In this document: positions 48,711-62,266 of the stretch, piece after piece
Numbering within the stretch: the stretch's first letter is position 1
How the letters are laid out: every line of letters starts with the position of its first letter
NCBI GenBank assembly: GCA_037013495.1
Contig: CM072807.1
Coordinates: 9,427,001 to 9,491,000 of the forward strand
DNA from: Hippophae tibetana
Lineage: Eukaryota > Streptophyta > Magnoliopsida > Rosales > Elaeagnaceae
Length of the DNA: 64,000 bases
Reading direction: 5' to 3'
Translations under genes and position numbers: made by a program
Notes under the pieces: generated by a model
The model's database searches: none
What the model was told of the DNA's origin: nothing
Seen by the model: only the letters and a program-made list of their open reading frames with translations

Positions 48711-51700
48711 ATGGCGGAAGAGCCAGTAGTAGTACCTTCCAAATCAACAGTTTCGGTTTCTTCATCTGCTGCTCCTTTAGGGAACTCTGTGATCCCTTTG
48801 GTGAATAAGCTTCAAGACATATTTGCTCAGCTTGGAAGTCAATCTACCATTGAGCTCCCTCAGGTTGCTGTTGTTGGCTGTCAGAGTAGCGGCAAGTCCA
48901 GTGTTCTTGAGTCCCTTGTTGGACGAGACTTCTTGCCGAGAGGTCCTGAAATCTGTACTCGCCGACCGCTTGTGCTTCAGCTGCTTCAGACCAAGAACAA
49001 GTCCGATGAACCTGACGAGGAGTGGGGCGAGTTTCTTCATTTACCTGGGAAGAAGTTCTTTGATTTTGCTGAGATTCGCAGAGAAATTCAGGTTAGGCCC
49101 GGATCCATCATTCTTTTTTGGATTTGCATAGAACTCTCGGGAAGTTGTAAGTTGATGATCACGAACATCACGTCACAATATCATTTTACTAAAAATTTCC
49201 CCTAATTCCTCCTCTTCCATCTGTTCATTTTGGTTTCTTTTTCCCTTGTATTTTATCCCTTCTCTGGCTGGGTTTAGAGGCGAATATTTCAACAAATATT
49301 GTTATGATATTTATCTGAGAGGCTTAAGCCTTGTGTTCCATAAGGATCTAGTGCATAGAGTCGTACATCTGATCCTAAAGAGACATCAGCACATTGTTCC
49401 TGTATGAAACTGTAGCATCATTTCAAATTTTTAATTTGCATTGACACAGACTTTTTAAAACTATGGTTTAGTTTATTGAATGATTTTGAGACCTAGTTAA
49501 TTGCAGGCCATAGTTTCCTTTAAAATTGTGCTAGAATCTATCAGTTGATTTCAAGAACACTTGATTCAACGTATCATTGCTATGTTTGTTCTGTTGCTTA
49601 TAAATTCCCATTAAAGTATTTATTACAATGTTAACAGCATTTTTAATTGACGATTTCTAATTGAACAGGCTGAGACAGACAGGGAGGCAGCAGGAAATAA
49701 AGGTGTATCAGACAAGCAGATACGCTTGAAGATATTCTCACCCAGTGTTCTCGATATCACATTGGTTGATCTACCTGGCATAACAAAGGTTCCTGTTGGT
49801 GACCAGCCATTTGATATTGAAGCACGAATCAGGACAATGATTATGTCTTATATCAAAGTCCCAAGCTGTCTAATTCTAGCTGTTACACCGGCAAATTCAG
49901 ATTTAGCTAACTCGGATGCTCTTCAAATTGCTGGAAATGCTGACCCTGATGGTATGTTCCTTTAATGCCCAACTTGGATTCTTCTACTACATATATATAC
50001 ATATACATAAACATACATATACATATATTGTGAATTATTTATGATGCAGATTAATTCTTTCCAAATTTATATTGTGAAGTATTTACGATGCAGATTAATT
50101 CCTCTGGCAGGTGTAAGAACCATTGGAGTTATCACAAAGGTGCAGTTGATCTCTTTCTTGATTCTTTCTCAACTATTTACGTTCAACGGAATTTAGAGGA
50201 TAATTCAACATGATGAGGTTTTGACCTTTCTTTCTTCTGTGACCACAGTTGGATATCATGGACAGAGGTACTGATGCCCGTAATCTGTTACTTGGAAAAG
50301 TGATTCCACTTCGACTTGGTTATATAGGTGTTGTTAATCGTAGTCAAGAGGTAATTGTTAATAGTATGAGATGAATTGTGTCTGATGCTTTCATTTAAGC
50401 AAGCTGACCTTTTAGCTCGTCTATTTTTTCCCTATTGTAATTTTTGCTGATGTTACTTTATGTGACTGATGTGAATAATATTTTCTTTTTCTCATACAAT
50501 ATTATTATAGTGCTTTTAATTTTTTATCCGGCTTTTATTTCATCCAGTAGCTTTTTAATGCCCACAATTATTTCATGCACTACCTTTTTATTTTCATGCA
50601 AATTTTTTTGGTTATTTTCATATATGAGTGCATAATGACAGGAATTTTAATTATTTGTAATTAGGATGCGACTTCATTAATCTCTGATTTGGCAAATATG
50701 ATATATAATGAATGATATTTTGTAGAATTTTGAGTTCCAATTATCAATAGTATGATATGGTAAAGATCGAGCAGTTCATATATTAGCATTATACTTCTAT
50801 AGAACACTGACACTTCTTGAATGCTTACTTATGATTTTGTTTCTCACTTTACTCCCAATATTACTAGGGTGTCTTAACTTTTTTGTTCAATATTATTGTT
50901 GTAACAGGATATTATGTACAACAGGAGTATTGAAGACGCAGTTCTAGCTGAGGAAATTTTTTTCCGTAGCCGCCCTGTATGGTTTTACTTTGCCTTTAAG
51001 TATTCTATGTCTTGGCAAGAAATATTTTGGTAAGGCTTTATGATTGTTTCCCTTGTGTTGTTATATAGGTGTATAATGGTCTAGCTGATCGCTGTGGAGT
51101 TCCTCAGTTGGCTAAGAAGTTAAATCAGGTTGGGAATTTCTTCCGCATCTTGTTATAAATCTCATCAAGTTGAGCACAATACTTCTTCGTTGGTGGTTGT
51201 TTACAGTTGAGTGTCACACTCGAGGGAGCTGTCTTTTTTTTTTTAACTTTTCTACTTTAATATTCTTAAAAAACTAATTAATTTAGTCACTTTTTTCTTA
51301 GTCGACTAATTTGGTACCTATTTCTTTTAGTTTGATCAGTTTAGTACATTATCTCTTCTAATTTGGCCAATTAAGTTATTATTTTAAACCTCTGTTTTTC
51401 ACATAATTAATAAAAGAGAAGTTGTCTATTAAAAAATATAAAATTATTAAACAAAGTAAAAATATGAAAAATTATTTACTAAAAGAAATATAAATTATCA
51501 TTTTTAGCACTTGGAGATTGAACCCCTGACTTGCATGCATTAAAATGAGGTTTTGATGCCACTAAGTTACAACTGCCTGGACAGTAAAAAGAAAGTATTA
51601 TACACCTTAAAATAAATATAAAATTATCAAACAAATTGAAAGTATGAAATAAATACACTATGGCAGTTATCTACTATAAGTTATAAATTGTCAAACAAAA

Positions 51701-54700
51701 TATATCAAATTAATAGAAAGAAGAAAAAATAATATATATATATATATATATAATAAATATAAAGTTACCAAACAAAGTAAAAGTATGAAATAAATACACT
51801 TGCACAAACAAGATATTTCAAATAAATAGAAAGTAAAAATATATAAATTATTAAATAAAATGTATCAAATAAATATTAAACCACCCATTCTCCTTTATAT
51901 ATATATTTATATATCAAATAAATAGAAAGTAAAAAAATATAAATTGTCATTTGTCAAACAAAATATATCAATTAAATGCAAAATCACCGACTCTTCTTTA
52001 TATATATATATATATATATATATGGCACAAGAGCTCATGTCATTTTCTCCACTGATTTCGCAATGCCCTTAGCGTGGTCAGTCTGCCTTGCCTACCCCAT
52101 GCACCAATAGGTTGGGGACCTACTCTGGTTTGGTGACCACTATATGGACAATTGGTACAGCATGTAGTATGGGTCTTTATTTACTCCAATGCCACATGTC
52201 ATGGGCTGTTCCTTCAATCCAAAAGACTAGTGTCTAGTGTATTGGGTGAAAATATCTGCACCCATATATAATCCCCTAAAACTCACCTATGCCTACTTTT
52301 TTTAGGAAAATAATTTGTCTGAGTGAAAGTGCTGTATTGCTTGCTACAATTGGCTTTTGACTGAATGGTCCATGACACTAGGTGTTAAAATATTATTCAT
52401 TTTTCCATGTGAATTTCATCTTACTTTGTTGTGATTAGTGGACATATTTCTTGGTCAAGTTTACAAATCTGAACTGTTATAGACACAAATTCCTAAAAAT
52501 TGATTTTCTTTCCTCTCCAGATTTTAGTACAGCATATCAAGGCAGTACTTCCTGGGCTCAAGTCACGCATAAGCTCAGCACTGGTGTCTGTTGCCAAGGA
52601 GCATGCTAGTTATGGGGAAATTACAGAATCTAAGGTATTACTCTTTCTTAGTTAAATTGAGGTTACAGGATCAAAAACTGGCACCTATTATTTGTATACA
52701 CTGTGGTTCATCTCTTGCTGCTGTATTATTTAAGGTAGAATAATGTGTCAAGAGATTCAAATTGAGCATATCTTCTCTAATCAGTGGCCTGAATTTGTTG
52801 GATCTTTATTTATGACCATGATTGTGGGTTTGGTACTTGTGACTTTTGAGGGGTGTTATTGGCATTGCTGTAAAAGGTGGTTTTGATGCTATAGCCTTTG
52901 ATGGAAAAAGAAGGCTTATAGTCTTTTTTTTGTTGTAATTGGTATGAGGCGCACGCCTTAAGGTTAGTTTAAGGTAATTTACGTTTTTCAGTAAAGAAGT
53001 TGGGCCACAGGTTTTTTATGTGACTTATGTCCGACTTTCACTTTGGGAAAGGAGCCCACTCTTTTTAAAATACAGGTTGTGGGAGAAGTTGGTCGAGATT
53101 CTCGGGAGATATACTCCAAGTTACCCTAGGTATCCTGTCCAATAGCAGGAACAAAAGTTATTTCATAAAATATCTGGGTATTAGGGATACTCGGAGGCTG
53201 CCACTTGGCCATCATACCTAGAAATCCTAAGATGATTTTAGTTGCCTAACCCTAAGGTTTCTCAAGAGATATACTACGAGTTACTTTAAGGTATCCTGTC
53301 AAATACAGGACCCACTATGGGTCGGTATCCTTAGACCCATGCAACTATATATAAGAACAGTAGTAAGATGTAGGAGTTTAGCTTATAGGTTTTTTATTTT
53401 ATTTTGAGTCTTTAATCTTGTTGTCGTTTTACTAAATTTGAAGTCGTTTGCGAGCCTTTTGTTTTAGAGGACCTGTTGTTTATTTCTTTTGTCTTTAGTG
53501 TTATTGAGCTGTCATTCAGTTACACAAACAACGAGTGTTTTTGAACAGAATGGAATATATGTGTAGTGCCCAAGCTAGAGGAGTCAGTGTTTGGGATTAT
53601 GGCATTGCCTATCCCCCCCTAAGAATAGCTTTGTAATTCTAAATTTTTTCTCAAGGTTTGAATCAAAGAATTCTTACCTAATCTGGGGTTCTTATTCCCT
53701 CAGATTGAAATTTATAAGCTCCTACGCTATAAGAGCTCCCTTAGAATAGCTTTGTAATTCTAAAATTTTTCTCAAGGTTTGAATCAAAGAATTCTTACCT
53801 AATCTGGGGTTCCTATTCCCTCAGATTGAAATTTATAAGCTCCTATGCTATAAGAGCTCCCTAACAGCTTCTCTCATATACATCTGACTGAGCATTAGGG
53901 CCACTATTAGGTTGCCACTTGACCATCCTAGCTATAAATCCTAAGATGATCCCATGACAAGTTTAGAAGCTATATTTTGGGGTTCAATCGACACGATTTT
54001 AAATGTAACTGATAATTTTTTAAAAAAAATATTAGATCTTGGATAATTTGTTTATTGTTCTTACATGCTATTGTTTACATAAATTAGAATCTCATTTATT
54101 TTAATGCTTGAACTTTTCAACTGGCTGATTTCTTGAAATGTGATTATTGTTTCCATGGCTAATATAAATATACCATGTGTCAAATTATTCAATTGTTTCA
54201 TACTGATAGGCTGGTCAAGGAGCTCTCCTACTGAACATTCTTTCCAAGTATTCTGAAGGTATTTGCTACCAACTTTTACGTCTTAATTAATGTTTTGAAG
54301 CCATGCTTCATGCTCTATGATGCAATGTTATATACAGCTTTTTCATCAATTGTGGAGGGGAAAAATGAAGAAACGTCAACTTCCGAGCTGTCTGGTGGAG
54401 CAAGAATCCACTACATTTTTCAAAATATTTTTGTGAAGAGGTTGGAGGTTGGTATTCTTAATACGAGCTTGTTCTGGATCACTGGTGAAATTTTGACTTG
54501 TCGGAACTATTGTTCCTTGAATTTAGGCGACATGATTACCTGTGTTTATGGTTGTTTTGTTGATTTAATAATGAGAGAGACATCTGAATGGTCTTTAACA
54601 ATCATCTGTTGTACCTTCAATTTTCTGTATTATTTTTTTAAATTATAATATAGTAAGGCCAATTTGGCCGTTTCTTAAAAAAATTCTTAGATTTTTGCAA

Positions 54701-57700
54701 TTTCTGAAATGGTAGTGGACTTGTTGTGTAGGAGGTGGATCCATGTGAAGACTTGACCGATGATGATATTCGTACTGCCATTCAGAATTCAACTGGCCCC
54801 AAATCTGCATTGTTTGTTCCCCAAGTAGGTTTTTATTTCATCTCTTTCTATTAAGATTTATTACTGTAATGTTTTCTTTCCATGGAGAATTAAAATAGTT
54901 ATGGTTTACTTATGTGTCGCTTTCTATTGTTGCCATGTTCTGATGGCCTTTTTGAAAGCAAAGGTTTTCGTTACTGTTCTGTTTTGGTTTTTGTTTTCAT
55001 GAGAAAACTTGGTCAATTTGTACTGTTTCTACGAGCAAAAAATAGTTTTAAGAATCAAATTTCTTTTACTATTTTTATCCCCATTGATAATGTGTTCATT
55101 AAAGACCAAAATAAGTTTAAGGATGTTATATAAAGATGCACTAAAAGCAAATATCTTAAAGATTGAATCTTGAAATACTTTTGAAATGTTTTATGTATTT
55201 TTTTTTGGGTGTTAGAAAAACAAGATAAAAATTGCAGTTACAATGCAGTTTTTTATTTCAATTTTTTGGAACAGTTATCAGATGTTTTTCTTACTCAATT
55301 TCAGAAATGCAAATAGCAATGTCAACTAGCAGGAAAACGAAAGCAATTTGAAAGAAAAGTAGAAAAATGAACTCATTTTTACTTATTACATTTTGAATTA
55401 AGGTGACAGCTTTGTGTGTTTGATTGTTGTATTGGTTATATTAACTGTGGTACAAATAGGTTCCATTTGAAGTCCTTATTCGGAGGCAAATAGCTCGTCT
55501 GTTAGATCCAAGTCTTCAGTGCGCTTGGTTCATATATGATGAATTAACGAAGGTAGAAGAAATCTTACTGAAAATTCCCCTGCATATTCTTAGTAAGCTC
55601 AATTTGATTTTTGAATTATATTTCTTTTCAGATCAGCCATTGCTGTCTAGTTAATGAAATGCAAAGATTTCCTGTCCTGAGAAAGCGTATGGATGAAGTT
55701 GTTGGGAACTTTCTACGGGAAGGCTTAGAACCCTCACGGACAATGATTGGGCACATCATTGAGATGGAGGTACGTTTGCCTTGCATTTTTTGGTGATCAT
55801 CTGCTGTGCTGTATAATGTCCATTAGTTGCTATAAAAACCTTAATTTTGACCTGATTAAGCTTGCATTTTAGAGACGAAAATACTTTTACGATGTTTTAA
55901 GTGGCTTTTTCTGATTTGACACATGGAACCTTTCTCCATTGGTTTGTTTCAGCTGCTTTAACTGTGTGCTTCGCATAGTTATAAAAAACTCTCTTGAGGG
56001 GCATAGGGGATATGATAACTCCCTTTGGTATGTAACATGAGACCAAAAAAAAGAAAAAAAAAAAACGATGCTTATGCCTCAAACCACTTGAGCATTAGCT
56101 GTACGAGGCGTACATCTCACAGATAAGTGGTCCATACCTGTGTGATATCGATTTATCTTTGATACAGCTAAAACCTTAATCAATGGAAACAAAATAATGA
56201 GGAAAAGTAAAGGGAAAGAATGCTATGAAGATTAGAAGAGGATTAGAGAAGAAAGAAATGCCAATTTTTAGATAGGAAACAAAATCATTCATCATAATAT
56301 AAAAAGTGAAAGTATACAGTGTGGACCAGGGAAGAAATAAATACCAAAGGGCCTACCGTATTAAAAACTCAGTTTTCGAGTCATCTTCTTCCCAACCCTA
56401 GGTGAAGGATATAAACATGTTGTAGTTGGAGAAAAGTAAGGAGATGATTCTTGTGATAAGCATGTTACTTAAGATTTAGTTACGATGGTTATTTGAATAT
56501 ACATATACAATATGTTATGAATTATAAAAGTTACCAAGCTATTTTTAACTATTTTGGGGTAATTTATATGGATATTTGGTTTGTGGCTTCATACCAGGAA
56601 TACCCCTAAGGACCATTTACACCTTTAAAAACATAATACTACAATTAGTGTTAAATTTACACCTATTTGGTTTGGCTTGGCTCATGGCATATGATATATT
56701 CCCGTCTATTTGTCCAAGTAATTGATATATGGATAAAATTTACCTGGTGTTAAATTTATTTCAACCACAGTAACCAAAGATTCCCTATCTGCACTTATAT
56801 ATTTAGAATTCATTTGATAACTACAAAAAAGTGTTTGATGCTCTCTCTTTTGGTGGTGGGGGGAGCAAAAATGGAGAAATATTATTTAATTAAAAGAAAG
56901 GTTATCCAAAAGGACCAGCAGTTCCAAAGTCTTAAATTACAATGAAAGGCAATCATTTCATCTTAAAAGAAAAGCCATTTGGAAGCCCAAGTGAAGTGTT
57001 GGAAGCCAAATTACACATCACCGTGTAAATTTTCTCAACGTTCTTTTGCTGGCCTTAAAATGAAAGAGGTCTATTTGTATTTGCTATCTTTTGGTCAGTG
57101 CTTTCAAAATTTTGAGAATCAATCTTTTTGCTTTTAAGATATAGTAATACTTGCCTTTTGAGATGATTAGTTTTGGTTGGATGCTCCTGCTACTAAAAAT
57201 CACTTCTAAAATAGTTATGTTAAGATGCTTCTCTTGAAACCACTTCCAACTATGCATAGGGTTTTCTAATTGTTCCTCCTTTAATTAAACTTACTTCCGG
57301 TTTGTATGCCAGTTAAACAATTGCTAGGAGAGTTTTAAATTTATGAAAGAAATCATTGGTATTTTGCATGTACTGCAAGAATATGGTGAGAGGGTTTGGG
57401 GAGTTGGATATATTTGAAGATTTTGAGGATTGCTCAGAAATACTGGAATGTTAACATTTAGTAAATCTGCAGATGGACTACCTCAATACTTCACATCCAA
57501 ATTTTCTTGGTGGGAGTAAAGCTGTTGAGATTGCAATGCAGCAGGTCAAATCTTCTCGGTTTCCACCTGCTATTTCCAGGCAGAAGGTATGTGCATTGTG
57601 AAGATCTTTTTATTGTTTGTATTGTATTATATTTGTTTTTGAAATTAGTTGCATTTTTTGGTTTCATCTCTCTTCTTTTTCTCATTTAGGATAGCATAGA

Positions 57701-60700
57701 GTCTGATAATGCTCCAAACTCCGAAAGAAGTTTTAAATCTCGAGCAATTCTTGCAAGACAAGTAAACGGGATTGTGTCTGATCAGGTGTGTAAATTATTT
57801 CTTATGCTGGGAAAATAGGTAGTAGTCTGTTTGGTCTTTTTCGAAACAACTGATGCTAAATTTTTGGGATTATGTCAATAGTTTCCAGTTTTGCAGTTAC
57901 AACTTGGGAATCAGGATAAAGAAGCAAATGAAAACTAAAATAGTTGTTTACCAAAGTCTTTCTGATTGCTGTTTGTTTCTTTCGCCTTGATGAGTGACAG
58001 GGTGTTCGGCCAGTAGCAGATGGAGAGAGAGTTGCATCTTTTGGTAACATTCTCCATAATATTTTAAATAACGTTTCACTTGAAATTCTATTCCATCCTT
58101 AGCCCTTGACCTTATTAATACTAGTCAATTATGTCCAATAGTTGATAGTATTACAAAATTCACAATCAAAAATTGTTTAATCCTTGGCTTCAAGTCACAT
58201 GACCATTAAGTAGGGTCAAATGGGAGAATAAATATTGGCAGTGTTAAAGTCAAGGGCATAACTGATATCCGAATGAGAGGTTAAGAGCCTGCTTATGGTT
58301 TAACCTTATTTTAAACTGAATTATTTGTGAGAATCAATACTTCATGTTTATTCCCCTTACTAGTTAAGTACCCGTGTGTTGCATAGTTGCATAGTTGCAT
58401 AGTTGCATAGTTGCATGTGAGTTGTGTGCTATTATCATATTTATCAAGGCTGTGACTCCTATAGTACCAATATTCGTAACTTTGGTTATAAAAATTTCCT
58501 CGTTTTTCCCTGTTATTGCTGGGGGAGAATAGCAGAGAACTGTTTAACCTGCCTGCCCCTTCTATTTTGTTTGATAGGTTTTTTTATGACTAGGTAAATT
58601 AAAGTCAATTTTGTAATATTCATAATTGACCCCAGGAAGCACAAGCAATTCAAGTTGGGGAATTTCATCAATTGTTGGTGGAACTGATAACCGCACAATT
58701 GCTAAAGAGAGCACAATAATTAAGCCGTATAATGATTCTGTTCATAGCATGGATCATGCTATTTCTAGGATTTCTTTGAGTGAGGTAGTTCCAGGTTTTA
58801 ATTTTTTTCTTGCTGTACTTTAATATGATTTTTCCTTTGATTTATTCTAATTATTAAATTGATTTGTTTTAAGCCCCCAACTGTGTTGAGGCCTGCAGAT
58901 GGTTATTCCGAACAGGAAGCTATTGAAATTGCTATCACAAAATTGCTCTTGAGATCGTACTATGAGATTGTTAGGAAGAATATAGAGGACTCAGTACCTA
59001 AAGCAATCATGCACTTTTTGGTAATTCTTATTTGCTTACTTTTGGTTTTAGTGAGTCTTTTCTTGGTCTGTTTAGTGAGATTTTCATAGTAATTGTTCAA
59101 AATGAGTGGGGATCGTTGGTAAAAATTATTTTCCATTTTTTGTACATTGTGAACTTGCTCTACTAGACAAGCAGTAAGAGAAATATGTCTAATGTAATAT
59201 GACATTGGTAATTATTATAGCTTCTAAAGGTAAACTGTACCTTTTTTAAAGGCTCCATATTTATTTCTTTATATTGAGTAATTACCTGATAAAAATGTTG
59301 TGTTATTTTAAACAGTTTAGTTCCATTTAGATGTAAAATACATGAAATCTTCTTTTATTTGGCTATTAAAATCATTGTTGGCATTTGTCTCTGATTTTTT
59401 TTTTTGGGTATCGAGTGTACATCTATGTATTAATTTCCCTTACATTACTATTTATCAAGCATTATTTGTTCACCAATGTACTAGCTTTTAAACTGGCCTG
59501 AACATAGTATACTATTTAAATTGGTCAACTCTATTTTACCTTGTTAACTGTTGACGACATATTATAGGTGAACCACACAAAGCGGCAGCTGCACAATGTC
59601 TTTATTAAGAAGCTCTACAGGTAACATGATTAAGTCTACAACCGTTGATTTTTCATCCTTTATTTTAATTGTACTATCTTTACTGGTTCTTTTTTGCTAT
59701 TGATCTTTAGGGATTCTTTTGGTATATTTTTTGATGGTTTTTTTGCTTTCAATATCCTATTCTATTTAGGGAAAATTTGTTGGAAGAGATACTGCAAGAA
59801 CCCGATGAAGTAGCAATGAAGAGAAAACACACTCGGGAAACACTCACAGTTCTTCAGCAGGCTTTTCGGGTAGGCTTTCTAGATTACTTCTTGCATACAA
59901 TAAGTTAGGGTCCTCAGTTATTCTTATAAAACATTGTCCTACCCGGTTAAAGTTTAGTCAAGTATGTGTGTTTGCATTGTTCTGTTTCTTGTTGCATGGG
60001 TATCAAGTTATCCATTGAGAACCTTTGAAAAATATGTATGGACCCGGAGGTATAACCAAAGTGGTAGCGTGGACCAATAAGAATTTTACACTTGCAATAA
60101 AAGGTGGTAAAAGGCTGCAACTCTGTGAGTTGTAGATGTATAAGGAGCCATGCGTTATCACAGTCTGGGCTGCAACTCTGGAATAGGATAAGATCTGTAA
60201 ATTGAAAAAACAATTGCAAATTTTATGATGACTTTTTTGGGAGGTGTTGTTATTGGGTAGAGTTCTTTGAGTCTAGATGCTTTCTGTATATATTGCAACC
60301 TTTTCTTATGAATGCAAGCATTGTTATATTTTTAATAAAGCTTTTGTGTTTAACTATTAATAAAAAAGAAAAAAGAAAGAGAATCACTCTAGACAATGCC
60401 AAGTAGTTCTTCATTAGAAGAGTCCCACGTTGTCTGTCGTATTCCTCTCGTATATTCCAAAATGCATTTATAAATTCTTTTGTGAGTTATAGCACGTGAC
60501 ATGCCAGATGATTATTAGTACTTATCCTTTTCTTTTCTTTTCTTTTCTTTTTTGGTAGACAATTGATGAGTTACCTTTGGAAGCTGAATCAGTTGAGAAG
60601 GGGTACTGTATGGGAGCTGATCCAACAGGTTTGCCGAAGATCCATGGGCTGCCTACGTCGTCAATTTATTCTACCAGCAGTTCCAGTGATTCTTACACGG

Positions 60701-60816
60701 CTTCTCTTAAGGACCAAAAGTCCAAAAAGTCGTTGCATTCAGGGGAGCTTTACTCTCCATTTTATACCCATGCAGATTCTAGTGGCAGTCGTCTCTATCC
60801 AACTGTTGACATATGA
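48711..60816 (+). CDS. DRP3A: Dynamin-related protein, DRP3 class (organelle division GTPase)
   Basis: Twenty exons join in phase to 826 residues: 48711-49091, 49669-49951, 50111-50139, 50249-50350, 50908-50976, 51069-51128, 52521-52634, 54210-54258, 54338-54447, 54732-54824, 55460-55552, 55632-55769, 57473-57586, 57690-57785, 58001-58043, 58636-58784, 58874-59020, 59568-59620, 59770-59869 and 60559-60816. All introns are GT-AG. Order of parts: GTPase domain (about 30-300) with P-loop GCQSSGKS (56-63), switch threonine T83, DLPG (161-164) and TKLD (230-233); middle/stalk region (about 300-545); variable linker (546-640); GED (about 650-745, 'PPTVLRP...[15 protein letters not shown]'); and a Ser-rich tail. 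There is no PH domain, as expected of plant DRP3. These mechanoenzymes form rings that cut mitochondria and peroxisomes. Unusual residues are Cys57 (Ser is usual) and Phe175 in DQPFDIE (Ser or Thr is usual). The class is secure; DRP3A versus DRP3B is a judgement. Confidence 0.93.
51229..52025. repeat. AT-rich repeat insertion in dynamin intron 6
   Basis: This part of the large intron (51129-52520) contains recurrent 'caaa(c/t)aaa.tagaaagtaaaa' and 'aaataaatacact' phrases plus (TA)n runs near 51733-51752 and 51995-52022. It looks like an insertion with internal repeats. 52030-52330 is GC-richer and may be a second fragment. No element can be named. Confidence 0.5.
52980..53960. repeat. Repeat-rich insertion in dynamin intron 7, possible LTR remnant
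   Basis: Within intron 52635-54209 several blocks occur twice: 'ctc.agagatatact.c.agtta' with 'ggtatcctgtc.aata..agga' (about 53100-53153 and 53260-53305), and 'gctgccacttggccatc' with 'aaatcctaagatgat' (about 53196-53235 and 53911-53950). A TATA-like 'caactatatataagaacagt' at about 53341 gives the middle an LTR-like look. No ends, primer site or coding part could be fixed. Confidence 0.45.
53622..53862. repeat. Recent 121-bp tandem duplication in dynamin intron 7
   Basis: Copy 1 is 53622-53742 and copy 2 is 53743-53862. Both carry 'agaatagctttgtaattcta', 'caaggtttgaatcaaagaat' and 'cctcagattgaaatttataa'. Only about three or four positions differ, so it is young compared with the surrounding repeats. 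Confidence 0.92.
55770..57472. other. Long dynamin intron 12, nothing recognised
   Basis: The 1.7-kb intron holds a poly-A run near 56045-56065 and a purine-rich stretch at 56190-56280, but no repeat or gene that I can name. Confidence 0.5.
58381..58416. repeat. 8-bp minisatellite (gcatagtt)n in dynamin intron 15
   Basis: Four perfect copies of GCATAGTT followed by GCAT. Likely variable between individuals. Confidence 0.9.
60526..60553. repeat. (CTTTT)n tract before the last dynamin exon
   Basis: About five copies of CTTTT directly precede the acceptor GGTAG at 60558, so this microsatellite doubles as the polypyrimidine tract of the last intron. Confidence 0.85.
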
Positions 60817-62150
60817 GTCATTGTTCATATGTTGATTATGTATTCATTCAACCGCTGTGCTTATTTTTCTAGAGGTGGTGGTTGGATATCCAGTCAGAAG
60901 CAGCTTACTGGGGAGTTTTTTTCCCCTCCCCTTCCCCTTCCCCTTCAAACTATGATTTATATAATTTTATCATTGAAGAAACATAAATACAAACATTTCT
61001 AAACTTTTTTGAAAAAGTTGCACTTCAATAGCTAATAATACTCGGGAGTATTTAAGACGGGAATTCCGCTGAAGTCATGAAACTCATGCAAAAGTCATAT
61101 ATATTAAAGCCTATCCTTTTTTTATTTTTTTTATTTTTATGAATTCACTAGCAATTTATTAAGAAACTAATGTGTTTCTCTTAAAATTATATTACTATGG
61201 ACAAAATTATCACGTGTTAAACAGTAAACTTATTAATGCCAACATTGAAGATTCCATAATGGAGGAAGATTAACCAACCAATTTAACAATTTTTAAGAGA
61301 CTAATTATTCAGGCCTGTCATAGCATGTGGACATCGATAAACTCTTCTAAGAACAAGCAGACTCACATTTGGTGACTGTGGAAGAAGAAATGAAGTATTT
61401 TACCAATAGGTCCATCAAGGGGAGTAAATGGATCTGGATTACCCCAGCAGACGAGAGCTGGTTTGGAGGTGTTTTTCGTACAACTGTATAGGGCTTGGAC
61501 TCGATGGACCTGTTACCACAAATGAAAAGCATCTATTTAATGCCCCTGGATTTAATGTGGGCTCTATTATTATATGCAATTTTTTCCTTTATGATAAAAG
61601 ACATTGACACGATTATTTTAAGGAAGAAAGAAGGTAAATTGGTATTTAAGGTCCAAAAAGGATGCGTGCTCTCCCGGAAGATATGAAATGAGTAATGCTC
61701 TTAGTCTTAAATGTGTTGGATTATTACAATTTTATTATAAAAAAAATGGTTTAAGTAAATACATTTTCAACAACTTTAATATCATGCAATTTTAATATCA
61801 TTAAGTTTTACAATTATTATAAAATTATCATCACTTTTTATTTTTATTTTTATACTATAAAATTTTATAAAATGTTATAAAAAATTCATCAATTTCAATC
61901 CATTAATAAGAGTTAATGATAAATTATTCATAATATTTTTATTAAATTTATAAAGTTTAACAGTATAAAAATAACAAAAAAAAGCTTGATTGTAATTTTG
62001 TAATATTTATAAAATTTAATGATTTTATAACAATTCTTGAGTAAAAAATCTATTTAATCTTTAGTTACAATTCTCCTTATATAATTTTTCATTTTTAATT
62101 TAAAAAAGAATCATTTTTTATCGTTCACTAAAAAACGAATAATTCTCATA
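60817..62150. other. Intergenic between the dynamin and CHCH genes
   Basis: 60817-61020 is the likely 3' UTR of the dynamin gene, including a C-rich run at 60920-60946. 61320-61540 is GC-richer and non-repetitive here but gives no recognised protein on either strand. 61700-62150 is AT-rich promoter-side DNA. Confidence 0.4.
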
Positions 62151-62154
62151 TTCT

Positions 62155-62165
62155 TATATAAATAG
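62155..62165 (+). promoter_or_regulatory. TATA box of the CHCH gene
   Basis: TATATAAATAG lies 102 bases upstream of the start codon at 62267. This predicts a transcription start near 62190 and a leader of about 75-80 bases that contains a C/T-rich stretch (62225-62255), as is common in plant leaders. Confidence 0.65.
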
Positions 62166-62266
62166 GGGAATCTCAGCATAAACGTGAACTCTGTAGTTGT
62201 CTTCGTCTCTAAACTCTTGTATTCTTCATCGCCGCCTCCGATTTCACTTCACCGACATAATCGACA

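Noticed and set aside
54295-54648. 117-codon open frame overlapping a dynamin exon
   Set aside because: It contains exon 54338-54447 but reads on into both introns; the spliced frame explains the conserved part.
61347-61686. Overlapping small open frames on both strands between the dynamin and CHCH genes
   Set aside because: Neither gives a protein I recognise, and there is no splice-compatible neighbour, although composition is gene-like; left as intergenic.
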